From: Diprion similis
Lineage: Eukaryota; Arthropoda; Insecta; Hymenoptera; Diprionidae
Direction: 5' to 3'
DNA length: 64,000 bases
Assembly (NCBI RefSeq): GCF_021155765.1
Contig: NC_060108.1
Location: 16,145,025-16,209,024 of the forward strand
In this document: one piece after another, positions 53,050-64,000 of the stretch
Numbering within the stretch: the stretch's first letter is position 1
Layout: each line of letters begins with the position of its first letter
Position numbers and translations under genes: made by a program
The notes under the pieces: generated by a model
Told to the model about the DNA's origin: nothing
The model's database searches: none
The model's input: only the letters and a program-made list of their open reading frames with translations

Positions 53050-54790
53050 GTAACCATCACTCATTCGCAAATCACAAGATCGAATCGTATTTCGCTCCTG
53101 ATGTAATAATCTAGATTTGAATTTGACAATTATGTCGTTTAAGTGGTGGTTTCACCTGAGGTCTGAGTATATTCAGTTATTTACATTATTGTTGAATCGA
53201 TGACACTACAAAGTCTAGCATAAAGTAACGTAATGAAATTGCATCTTGTATTATGAATCATTTTCAATTTTTCAACAAGCAACAAGTATCTGTCAACTGT
53301 AAGCTTAGCTCGTTTAGAAAAATGCTGATTGGCATACAGGATGTTTTTAATCCATTTTACAAAAGGTTGGTGTACCGATAGTCTACCAGTATTTTCTAAA
53401 ATAATGCATACAATATCAGGGTTGGCACGATACAATCGCGATACTGTATTCTCAGTAGGCAGACTATGGTACAAAAACATTTTGCTCCCTACAGGTAATC
53501 AACGAAAAAGTAAGTGACAGTGACCACGGCGCGAATGAGGAAGAATGATGTGTGTTGGAAAAAATGGAGAATCGTTTAGATCGAATATAGGTAACCGGGT
53601 AGGTAGACGGTCGTTTTGGGATCCGTCGCGGGGTTTGATGTGGACGTGCGTGTGAATCTTTTTTCAAGATTTCCGTTGGGTGGTTCCGTTGGGAATCAGG
53701 CGAGGGTAGGAAGGTCGCGATGTACCGTGATGTTACAAACTTTTGTAATCCACAGCGTCAAACTATCACAGACATTTTTCTCCGAAAACACTCGAGAGAC
53801 TGTATACGAGTCTATAGACCATTTGTCAGTATTTAAATATTAGAGAGGTTGAATTTTCCATTTATTCTCACTCTGCAATTATTTACTAGCCGTTATTCAA
53901 TTGAATTATTCAGTCATTATCCATCACTATTTCATTCAATTAATCTCTGTGATCGTTTGAATGGGCAAAACGCATCTCTGGACTATCTATCGCGTTCCGT
54001 GGTACGCTAGATAGGGAGAGATGCTGAGCTCGAAGACTTCGCGTCGAAGAGGACCGCCGACCGTCACGCCACACAATAATGCATGCTCTCCAACCTCCCT
54101 CCCGGACTTGATTCGTATCTGAGAACAACAATCTGCATCGCAGTGTATCTGATTTGAAAAAAACGTAGATGTGGATTGGGTTTCTACAGAGTTTTTACGA
54201 CAAGTCCTAAATATTAGAAATTTTTTGACAATTCATTCGAGTGCGCCTTTTTGTGCGCCGAGTAATCAATGAAACCGGACGCGCTTTTAACGCAACAATT
54301 TATGATGCGAATCGATTGCTCGTGCCTTTTGCGCATCGATTTCGCTAATAGTACATACGTGGAAAAGTAAAGCACTCTTGATATACTTAGCTTTCAGCAA
54401 TTGAGTCAATTTTGTTATGAACAAACAAGTTTTCAAGTTTGACCGCGCCTTTTGCGCGTCCACTTGATACCTTGTGGTTATGAGAGAAAGCGCGGCATAT
54501 GTAAGCCGCTGCTCAACGCGCGAAGATATATCTGGGGTGAACAAAATTATTTTTTTTTTTAACTATGGTATTACTTTTTCTTCCAGAGCAACAAAGCAAT
54601 TTTTTTTTTACAAGTACACTGATACCTATAAATTCCAGTCGAACAAACTATTTATTTCAATAACTCTTGGTGAGAAATAGATAATGATTAAAAAAATATG
54701 CAATTTGCTGTCATTATTAAAAATAATAGAGTTAAATTTTGTTGCCGCGAATATCATGTTGGACTCGGCATAGATTTTATCACTGTACTT
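53050..54790. other. Intergenic DNA with GC hairpins
   Basis: No supportable gene. A 99-codon minus frame (53,181-53,480) is discussed among the findings. At 54,241-54,460 four short hairpin-like motifs of GCGC...TTTT...GCGC type occur: 54,241-54,258, 54,278-54,293, 54,311-54,340 (with flanking ATCGAT inverted) and 54,441-54,460. Confidence 0.45.
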
Positions 54791-54797
54791 GTAGCAA

Positions 54798-56058
54798 CCT
54801 TCTCTGTTGCAGCTAATCAACCGTTTCCTCTGTTTACAGCTAATTAAACCTTTCGTCTGTTTCAGCCAATCAAACTTTTCCTCTATTTCAGCTAATCAAA
54901 CTTTTCTTCTATTTCAGCTAATTAAACCTTTTGTCTGTTTCAGCTAATCAAACTTTTCTTCTGTTTCAGCTAATTAAACCTTTTGTCTGTTTCAGCTAAT
55001 CAAACTTTTCTTCTGTTTCAGCTAATTAAACCTTTTGTCTGTTTCAGATAATCAAACTTTTCCTCTCTTTCAGCTAATTAAACCTTTTGTCTGTTTCAGC
55101 TACTTAAACCTTTTGTCTGTTTCAGCTTATCAAACTTTTCCTCTGTTTCAGCTAGTTAAACCTTTTGTCTCTTTCAGCTAATCAAACTTTTCCTCTGTTT
55201 CTGCTAATCAAACCTTTTCTCTCTTTCAGCTAATTAAACCTTTTGTCTGTTTCAGCTACTTAACCTTTTGTCTGTTTCAGCTAATCAAACATTTCCTCTG
55301 TTTATGCTAATCAAACTTTTCCTCTCTTTCAGCTAATTAAACCTTTTGTCTGTTTCAGCTTATCAAACTTTTCCTCTGTTTCTGCTAATTAAACTTTTTC
55401 TCTGTTTCAGCTAATTAAACCTTTTGTCTCTTTCAGCTAATCAAACTTTTTCTCTGTTTCTGCTAATCAAACCTTTTCTCTCTTTCAGCTAATTAAACCT
55501 TTTGTCTGTTTCAGCTACTTAAACCTTTTGTCTGTTTCAGCTAATCAAACATTTCCTCTGTTTATGCTAATCAAACTTTTCCTCTCTTTCAGCTAATTAA
55601 ACCTTTTGTCTGTTTCAGCTTATCAAACTTTTCCTCTGTTTCTGCTAATCAAACTTTTTCTCTGTTTCAGCTAATTAAACCTTTTGTCTCTTTCAGCTAA
55701 TCAAACTTTTTCTCTGTTTCTGCTAATCAAACCTTTTCTCTCTTTCAGCTAATTAAACCTTTTGTCTGTTTCAGCTACTTAAACCTTTTGTCTGTTTCAG
55801 CTAATCAAACATTTCCTCTGTTTATGCTAATCAAACTTTTCCTCTCTTTCAGCTAATTAAACCTTTTGTCTGTTTCAGCTTATCAAACTTTTTCTCTGTT
55901 TCTGCTAATCAAACCTTTTCTCTCTTTCAGCTAATTAAACCTTTTGTCTGTTTCAGCTCATCAAACTTTTCCTCTGTTTTAGCAAATCAATTTTCCCTTC
56001 TTATCACCAATCATAATTCTTTGTTATCTAAGCTAATTTCTTTTTTGTCTATTTCAAT
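54798..56058 (+). repeat. Minisatellite of 26-bp units with 260-bp higher-order period
   Basis: About 45 tandem units of consensus GCTAATTAAACCTTTTGTCT followed by GTTTCA. Units alternate in recognisable variants, and a block of ten units repeats as a whole: the variant CATTTCCTCTG recurs at 55,290, 55,550 and 55,810, exactly 260 bp apart. The third block has lost about three units. The array decays at both edges. Every unit contains a pyrimidine tract ending in TTTCAG preceded by CTAAT, so on the plus strand it resembles a 3' splice site with its branch point. It is a tandem array without unique spacers. Confidence 0.92.
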
Positions 56059-56782
56059 ACTAGTCACTGAGTTTAATTGGCTCTACTGACAAATCAACAT
56101 TTAATTGTTTAGGTCTGGTTTAAATTATCTCATACATGTATAGTTTTCGTTATGTTCTTGTTTTATTTTAGAATAGAGTTTCGACCCGAGTGTTGATCAT
56201 CGGTTTCATTGATACTAGAATTCTTAAAGACTGTACTTTTTGTGGTGATTAGAATTCTTTTTCCTCCTTTTCTCCTCTCAGTAGTTGGATTGCATACAAA
56301 AACAAATTTATCATGATCGTTGAGATCAATTTTACATTTCTTCTTCGTGGAATAGGCCTATTGGGGATACCACGTTTAAAAAAAACGCACTGAATGCTCT
56401 ACCCCTAGTGGTGGTGTGGAAACGAGCTGTTACTATATTTATATGAAATAACAAATGTATTATCATAGTTACGATTGTCTTCATCTTCTCATGTATATAC
56501 ATATTCAAGATTGAAAGGGATTTCAATTGAATTATATTATTACAATTTATTGTTACAATCGTTATATGGATCTTATACTTTTTTACGCAACTGGACTTTT
56601 TTAGAATAACCATCTTTTATATTATGTCAACTAAATGCTGTTTTATTTCAAATATAAATCACTCAACGGTTGACCATGAATCTAATTAAAACTACCTTAA
56701 ATATGTATACATATTTACTATTGCAACCGACGGTGGTCAGAGCATATTTTGAATCTGCACCTTAACGCTTCCTTGTGGTTGA
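56059..56782. other. AT-rich intergenic DNA
   Basis: No gene, RNA or clear repeat is seen between the minisatellite and the dispersed repeat copy 2. Confidence 0.45.
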
Positions 56783-56992
56783 AATTACTTTTATTTGAAC
56801 ACCTTTAAGTTTGTTAATTTAATTAACGTTCATTTTATTGCAAATCCGAATACGCAGTGCGCGCGCAAAAATTTGTGTTTGCCCAGTACGTTAAGGGCCC
56901 TAAATCATATTGCTACGCTCCTGAATAGAAAGAGACAGAGATTGATCTCCGACGGCCGCTATCTCTTTCTATCAGCCGGCCATATTCTATTC
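56783..56992 (+). repeat. Dispersed repeat, copy 2
   Basis: Second copy of the element at 49,898-50,100, same orientation, sharing AATTAACGTTCATTTTAT and CGCTATCTCTTTCTA. It lies about 320 bp upstream of the FBXW5 start codon. Confidence 0.7.
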
Positions 56993-57313
56993 CTTGATGT
57001 GTAGGTCATGGAGTGGTTCTCAATAGTACTGCAGCACCGTACTAAAAAATAATTGAGGATACAAAATTTGCACATGCGCAATTATGAGGGTATATATACC
57101 TATACATGTATCAGTGGAGAAACAAGAGAAATCACAGAATCTGGAACAAGCACACAAGCTGCTCTCGACGTGATTTTAGGCGTTTCCAGAAACTTATCGT
57201 TGTGCCATGAATTGCCTCGATCTGTGAATTAGAGAGGATGACAGGTATCAGCTGTTATAGTAAACAAAGTGTCCTGACATTGTACAAAGAGTTCAGCTAG
57301 GACTTTTGCTGAG

Positions 57314-60300
57314 ATGGACGGTGCATTTAATTCCGTTGAAAACAGTCAACCACTCAGCAGTAGAAATTCATGTACAGACTACGCGGAGAATTCCGATAAC
57401 AATGACATTTGGTGGTACATGCCAGACTCCGTGCTTCTAAGCATTTTTCAATATCTTACTCCAAAAGAGCTCCTGACAGTCGGAGAAGTATGCAGAACAT
57501 GGCACAGGGTATGCAAAGACGAATTCCTGTGGAAAGATCTCTTTTACCAAACCTATAAAATCGATCCCAACGTGAGCATTATGCCTGGTAAGTTAAACGC
57601 AATACCACAAAGTTATCTATTTTTAGATGGCGAAAATAAATAAGCATTTGGAAAATAACATAGCGTGCAATTAAATCAAAGACAAACATTTTTTGTCTCT
57701 TGTACAGGAAAAACTTCTTGGCTTGAAGAATTCAAACGTCTTACTTACCACACTCCGTTGTTGGAAACCGAGATCCGCAAGGAACACACGAACCAAGTAC
57801 TGCACGTTAGCTTTTCGCATAATGGGCAAATGTTCACAACATGCTCCAAGGATGGCTACATAATTGTAAAGACTTGTTAAGCACTATAACTTATTTTCAA
57901 ATACTTGAAATTGATTCAGTGTCTCAGAATTCTGTCAATTGCAAACTTTGTCAATATCACTATGAATTTGAATACAATATCTTGCGATAGGTCTGCTGAA
58001 ATGAGGATCTTTCATCAAATTTCTATTCATTTCTTAGGTGTGGGACAGCAGTTATCCAGCAAGTATTAAATACCATCGAGACATGAAAACGTTTAGTTGG
58101 AAGTACACACAATTTTCTCAATTCAATTCATCGGATACCTTGCTTCTCGTATCTGGAGTTCACTTTGGAACTCCCCACAGTACATCCGGAGAAATCGCCG
58201 TCTTTAGCCTTGAGCGTGAGTATGGATTAAGAAAAATGATGTTCCTCTTTAGAACAGCAGAGGTAGCAATGACTTGTCAATACAGTTTGAATTCTGAAAG
58301 TCCTATGATCTCAAATAAATCCAAGTTTTAAGATTCTGATATTACCCTTCCAACTTTGGGCCATAACTTGCAAACATATTGTGTTCTTCATTCTGTTGAA
58401 ATTTGAAATTTATAATTTAGAGTATTTACTAGAATCGAAATCAATTTACAAACGTCAAGAGTATTATTTCTGGTCTAGGATCTGTGAGCTTGGAGTCTGA
58501 CCGCTTAATGCCAACGAAGTCAATTTCAAATTGCGAAGAAAAGATTTTCGTTTTGCCTGTACTTAAAAATCTATTTACAGCTGGATTCAAACTTCAGTGC
58601 AGAGTTGTGAATAAACCCTATGACATATTCGGCACATGGTACAGCGAGCGACACCTATTAAGCGGAGATCTTCATTGGATAGCACACTTGGTCAGCACAA
58701 GTGTTTTATGGCTGAACAAAGCTAGCCAAGAGTCAGCCAGTGAACATGTACCGATAATGAATCAATTGTATCGGTGGGTTGAATTGTATTGAAACGGAAA
58801 AGACTTACACAACAATTCTTATTGAATCTAAGCTCTGCTTACAGATTTTACAACAGTAATGCATCCTCGATCAGAGCGGTAATGGTAGCTAATTGTTTAT
58901 CCCCTGCATCACCGGAAACTGAAACTCAACAAAATGAACCAACTTCTGATGTCAGAGAGGAGAAAGGAAATCCACCAAGCCATAGAGAGCTATCCTCCAT
59001 GTCTTCAAATAATGGTCAACAGCAGCCTGAAGAACCTGAAGTACTATATCATGCGTCATCCAGACTGCAGTGAGTCAACTTAAAACCTTAGTCAATCATG
59101 ATTATTATCAAGATAGAGTTAATCTTTTGGTTTTTTTTTTTTTTTTTTTTTTATCCAGATACAGCACGCTGGAAGGTGGGTTTCTTAACTGGCGGAGGCT
59201 CGGCGATGGGTTTGAGTATGCAAGTCCCATTCAGTACAACGAAAATTACCGACAAGTGGAAATTGAAAAAGATGTGACAGATCATAGTTGTGAAAATGAT
59301 GATCTGACGTGGGAAGAAGAAAGCGAGACTACAGGTGGGTGAGAAATTAGTTTCCTTCAAAATAATTTTATTATCAACTATTGTCCAAATTTACATTTAT
59401 AGAGTCATCAGATGCAGAGGATTGTGACTCTGACGATTTAGCTGACAGCCCGGAGAAGTATCTCATTTTCACAACTGGATCAAAAACTTACACTCCCCAC
59501 CAAATTGGTTTTAAACGTATCAAACCGATGAGTTTCCCAAGACGTCTTGATCCTGGGCCTTCTCTGAAGGAGAGGATCGCGCAGCGAGAACGTGAGCGCG
59601 AGAGACAAAATTGCGGATCCCCCAGACCCGAGCCTAATTGGCTGGACTATAATGCTGTTGCAGATAAATTTGACAAAGTGGATCATCTCATAGATCTTCA
59701 CGGTCACGTTATCGGAATGAGTTTATCTCCAGATCACAGGTGTGTTCTACGATTCATTGAATCAAACCTAATTGATGAATGTAGCAGCAAATTACCAGTG
59801 TTAATTTATATTGAACTAAATCTGATAATACCAGTTTGGTTACATCATAATTCAGGATTGATTTTTTCACCCAGATACTTGTATGTAAATACAAGACCAT
59901 GGCCAAGGGGCTATGTTATAACAAACCCGTTGGAACCACCGCCAATTGCTCAAGAAATTGATATTCACGTTATCGATTTGGTTACTCTAAAACAAGTTGG
60001 TACAATGCTACGGGCGCACAAGGCTTATACGCCGAATCACGAATGTTTTTTCATATTCTTAGATGTTTGCAATGAATATGTTGCAAGGTAAGTGTACACG
60101 CGTGTATTTTACATATATTTTGAACATCTCCACCAGAATTTTCAGTAAAATATAAGTTTTTGAGAAATACTAGCGCTCTGCGATTTTCGTTATGTAAGAG
60201 TATATATTTTTACGATGCTAACCTTTGAAAAATGGTGAGAGTAACTATCTACATTGGGGAAAACCGTAGTATATCTCACAACGAGGTCGACCTATCTGAT

Positions 60301-60752
60301 AAAAATACGCTTTATTCAATGACTATTAATAACTGAGCCATGTTTCACTTTCAATTACCTTGAAGACTATCTCTTTCCTTAATAGAGCAATAATGACAAG
60401 CAATATTGGTGTTTCTATCGAAAATAGTTCAAAGAAAACAATAAATATCAATAATAGTAAATGTGGATTAAATATACTTTCTAGTGGAGCAGAGGATAAG
60501 CATGGTTATCTTTGGGATCGACATTACGGAGTATGTTTGGCTAAACTACCGCATACTGATGTCGTAAACTCTGTTGCATTTAACCCGAGGGATCCTGAAA
60601 TGCTTGTGAGTACCAGCGATGACTACACAGTTAAAGTTTGGCGGAGTCGATCAATGGTCAAAAAGTTGGGGTTGAATGAAGAAATGTATCGCAGGGGATT
60701 AGAAGTAAGAAAAAGATGCCGGTATCACAGGAGCAGCTGTAATGTTGACTGA
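57314..60752 (+). CDS. FBXW5: F-box/WD repeat-containing protein 5
   Basis: A complete 9-exon, 707-residue FBXW5 (human 566). The family is a substrate receptor for cullin-RING ubiquitin ligases (SCF and CUL4-DDB1). Exons: 57314-57587, 57708-57865, 58038-58215, 58479-58773, 58845-59069, 59159-59334, 59403-59739, 59875-60087, 60485-60752. Seen: F-box at about 36-78 (MPDSVLLSIFQYLTPKELL ... CRTWHRVCKDEFLWK); first WD-type strand HVSFSHNGQMFTTCSKDG; WKYTQFSQFN and SSGEIAVF-type blocks; NKPYDIFGTW; acidic, glutamine-rich linker (about 320-440) that accounts for the extra length; EKYLIFTTGSKTYTPHQIG; YLYVNTRPW; AHKAYTPNHECFFIFLDV; and C-terminal WD repeats with GAEDKHGYLWDRH and STSDDYTVKVW. The start ATG (GAGATGG) has a good context. 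All phases close. Confidence 0.96.
59740..59874 (+). other. FBXW5: In-frame, stop-free intron 7 of FBXW5
   Basis: The intron is 135 nt, a multiple of three, and has no stop in the reading frame of the flanking exons, so its retention would insert 45 residues between LSPDHR and YLYVNTRPW. Donor CACAG|GTGTGT and acceptor CACCCAG|A are usable, and the family sequence is continuous across the junction, so splicing is the default reading. Confidence 0.8.
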
Positions 60753-60858
60753 TTAAAAACTATTCAATTTCCAATTTAAAAACCTTTGCGCAATATTAAT
60801 TACTAATTTAGTTTTTCAAGAAGTCCTTTGGAAAAGTTACATTTTGAAATGATTATAA

Positions 60859-60864
60859 AATAAA
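60859..60864 (+). terminator. FBXW5: Polyadenylation signal of FBXW5
   Basis: AATAAA, 106 bp after the FBXW5 stop codon at 60,750-60,752. Confidence 0.55.
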
Positions 60865-63230
60865 TTGGAGTACTGGTACAGAGTTAAAAAAAAGGAATTG
60901 AATCTAATCCCACCAACTATGATCTGAATTCAGGAAAGGTACGATGTCTATTATAGAATAGTGCAATTTTACTCTATAAAAATTTGAGTAACTAGTCTAG
61001 ATTGTGATTGACAACTTTTTTACAAACATAACCCAATTAGACAGAAACATTTTGTTGATTTTGCTGACATCAATATTTATCTTGCAGGTATGACTATTTA
61101 TGTACATGAGTATACGTTGATTGGCTAATACATCAATAATTTTCTATGTGAATATATGCCGTATTGTTTCAAACATAAGTCGACCCTGAATCTAAGTTGA
61201 CTTCTGATTCTGAGACTTTATTTCGGTAATTATTCTTGAAATATACTCATAAAGTCAATCACTCATATAAGTTGAGTACAAATTTCTTAAATCATATCCA
61301 GCACTAGAAACCTCGACTTATGCTCGGAAAATACTGTATTCTAATTCGAGCCTGTCGTATTGTTTCTAATCTTGAAAGTTTCTTAAGGAGAATATTTGAT
61401 TGAACTCAACTGACCAGAAATTGTGTGAAATAAACCTGATGTTCGGTCGAGTTTTTTTAATGCAAAGGTTTTTGAAAAATTTTATTTTGGAAATTGAACA
61501 AACGAAAGATCAATTGTTAATTAATAATCTGCAACGTTGTGAATTCACAAGGTGTAGAGTTGTAACTAATATGTACAAGCGAACAGTTTTCTTCAATTGT
61601 ATAAATATCAACCGGTTTCAAGGATTTCACTTTTTTGTACAGCAATAACTACTAAACATTTTGTTAGTGTATCAATTGTTCGTAAAAGTTGTGATACACA
61701 AGACATGACATCTTAGTCTTGAATTGTAATAATTTCAATTTTAATCAGTTTTCGTGCTGAACATTTTTTGTCATTTGTTTAACATGGTAGATTACAATTC
61801 GAAAAATTGGAAGTACAAGGATTAGGTGAAATTATTATATTCCAGAAACTGTATTTAGTCTGCAGTGGGAAAAAAATTTCTGTGATTCACCATCAAGTCG
61901 ATCTGTAAATAGCAAAAATATGTAATTTTTATATTTCAATTGCAAATCGTATCTTAAATCAATCAGTTGATGTGAAATATATAAGACGTACTTAATTCAA
62001 ATTGTACATTAATTTAGGAATAAACATAATACTAACATCACGACAGCTGTTCCCTGCTCAGCTTTTCCTTCAGAGTTTCCATTTCACACTTTACAACGGA
62101 GTTTTTCCTTCTTTTTTTTTTATCCATTACATGTATGATACAGTGAACCGTAAACACCTTTGTACATCAAATATACATGGAATGCTGATAAGATGAATAT
62201 TTTCAGAAGCAAAGTTTAAGCTACCTTTTAAGACACTGAATTACAGGAAAAAAAGATGATTCATTGTGAACTCAACATCTCTTAAAAATAATTTTCCTTG
62301 TGTGAAAATATATATTCTTTTCTAACGCTGTAAATTAAATTTGATTCAAATTATTTCAACAAACAAACACAATTCAAATACTCAATTTTAACGTCGGACT
62401 TATTGTGCTTGATCTAAACATACTTCTTTCGTACTTGTTGTATTGCGTAGTAATTTACTTAACTCAACATTTTATATTATACGAGCTCTCGATTATGCAA
62501 ATTCGAACATAAATCTAATGTGCGCCATTATTTGGCTTGAGTATAGTAACAATTTTTACAAAACATAACGACAAGTTTTATACATCAAAAAGTTTCCCTT
62601 GTAATTTAATTCATGAATGAAAACATTTACTGCCAAGTATAAATAACAATTTGTAAAAGAAAATATTAAAGATTAAGATTTCGAAATGAATTAAACAAAT
62701 GATCTCAATTTCATTCAAGAATTGCTGATAATATTCATTTCATATGCAACACACAATATCCAACAAATATTGAGCAACACGCAAGATCATGTATACTACG
62801 ATTGAGAGATTGAAAACGTTACGACCTAAGTAAAACTATCAGTTACGGGAGATTTGTATTCCCTTCCCTCACGATCATTTCATCAGTTAAAAGGACATAT
62901 GGATATAGATTTATAACACGAAGTTCCACTACGGTATGTGATTCGACTATCCATGAATATTTATAAATTTCAAAGGAGAACTTGGTTTTTGTTTCACCTC
63001 CAAATTTTTTGTGAGTCAAGACGCATTGTTGTAACTATTAAATCACAAGGATTTATACACATACTGCAATTACCTGTACGTCAAGTACATAGCAACTACA
63101 AATTTTAAACAGCACAACAGTTTTCTATGAGCTGTTCAGAAAGTATATAGTTTAAAAATCCGCAATTAGAACTCAGAACTCAGTTTATAATTTTGATTTC
63201 GACATATTTACTGTGTTGCACCTCTGATTG
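60865..63230. other. AT-rich region between convergent genes
   Basis: Very AT-rich sequence between the 3' ends of FBXW5 (plus) and PPP1R11 (minus). Only short frames; likely 3' untranslated sequence and spacer. Confidence 0.5.
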
Positions 63231-63236
63231 TTTATT
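63231..63236 (-). terminator. PPP1R11: Possible polyadenylation signal of PPP1R11
   Basis: AATAAA on the minus strand, about 245 bp after the proposed stop. Other AT-rich hexamers nearby make this uncertain. Confidence 0.3.
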
Positions 63237-63480
63237 ATTTGAATAAAGTGTGAAAAATCTCTTCATATACTAGTATGTTCATGGAATTACACAATAAACA
63301 CGACTACATTTTTAAGAGACAGATCTATCCTCTGAATGTTTACATCGCTTGGAAAAAGGTGAAAAGACTTTTAAGCTCAGTATAAAAAATCTGGCAAAAT
63401 ATTCTTCAAAGTCTCGAATAATCTTGTTGACCAAACAATGAACTCAAATCTAAGATGCGAAGAGAACATTGGGTTGCTTA

Positions 63481-63982
63481 TCAACATTTATAAAAATGTT
63501 TCAACCCTTTCAAATTAGGTAGATCCTGTAGCAATTGGTTCTGAAACAGAACGTTTAATGTAAATGGATAATTTTCTGTATATCCTGTAACAGATGATAA
63601 AAATCATACAACGTAAAAAAATACAAAAAATGTACCTGGTTGAGACTGTATGGCTTCTTGAGGTGCCTCACTTCCATTCGAGTTATTCTTATGATGAATA
63701 TCTTTGTGTCCATGACAGTGCTCGCACTCATCATCGCTGTCTTCTGAGCTACTCTCTCCAAATTCTTTTGGTTTTTCATATATACAGCAGCCTGTAGATT
63801 AAAAATTATGTTAGAAAAGCGAGGCAGGTTTCAATTATGATTCAATATACATCTATTAATGGTGGAAATTTACACTTAGATTTCTTTTTATTCATATGCT
63901 CATTATCGACAGTTCCTTGGGTCCACTGAACTTTTTTACTAGATTTCGGCTTGCGTAAACATAATCTCATAGTTGGTACATC
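63481..63982 (-). CDS. PPP1R11: PPP1R11 / protein phosphatase 1 inhibitor-3, 3' part
   Basis: The C-terminal 122 codons of inhibitor-3, a small heat-stable protein that binds and restrains PP1 (also described in mammals as a RING-like ubiquitin ligase). Exons: 63874-63982, 63636-63791, and a proposed terminal exon 63481-63584. Seen: [20 protein letters not shown], where KVQW is the RVxF-type PP1-docking motif; [18 protein letters not shown] with the CCC metal-binding cluster; and the acidic/cysteine-histidine stretch [14 protein letters not shown]. The gene is cut by the window edge: exon 63874-63982 begins at an acceptor (TTTCAG), so the start lies beyond 64,000. The first two exons are secure; the last is joined across a 51-bp intron and is less certain, because reading through would give a stop after about eleven codons. 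Confidence 0.9.
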
Positions 63983-64000
63983 CTGAAACAAAGAAATTGA

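Noticed and set aside
54798-56058. Regular repeats that could suggest a CRISPR array
   Set aside because: Units are contiguous with no unique spacers, and the host is a eukaryote; it is a minisatellite.

Overview
This is a stretch of animal nuclear DNA, most likely from an insect. The genes are split by many short GT-AG introns (51 to about 500 bp). Microsatellites of TA, CA, GATA and ACAT type are common, and small non-autonomous DNA transposons are scattered through it. The recognisable proteins look like insect orthologues. I lean towards Hymenoptera but cannot prove it from sequence alone. There are no bacterial features.

Layout: about 1-35,700 contains no gene I can support. It is AT-rich non-coding DNA with simple repeats, two GC-rich islands (about 7.76-8.2 kb and 13.87-14.3 kb), three short inverted-repeat elements (2.8, 18.0 and 24.9 kb) and a tandem duplication of a roughly 330-bp segment at 31.26-31.91 kb.

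From 35.8 kb onward the window is gene-dense. On the minus strand lies a complete 13-exon SLC5-family sodium/solute symporter (35,890-40,283), carrying a Tc1/mariner-like MITE in one intron and a long foldback in another. Next on the minus strand is a complete 18-exon ATP13A1, the P5A-type ATPase of the endoplasmic reticulum (44,019-49,599), with one apparent GC-AG intron. Then comes a repeat-rich 7.7-kb interval (49.6-57.3 kb). It holds an inverted-repeat element, a candidate spliced transcript starting near 50.85 kb, a cluster of GC hairpins, and a 1.2-kb minisatellite of 26-bp units with a 260-bp higher-order period. On the plus strand follows a complete 9-exon FBXW5 (57,314-60,752). At the right edge, converging with it on the minus strand, is the 3' part of PPP1R11 (protein phosphatase 1 inhibitor-3).

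The four genes are housekeeping or metabolic genes and do not form a pathway: ATP13A1 serves ER membrane-protein quality control, FBXW5 is a ubiquitin-ligase substrate receptor, PPP1R11 is a PP1 regulator, and the SLC5 protein is a plasma-membrane transporter. Exon models were built by hand from reading-frame continuity, splice-site consensus and family knowledge; reading phases close without a break in all three complete genes. Boundaries could be off by a base or two.
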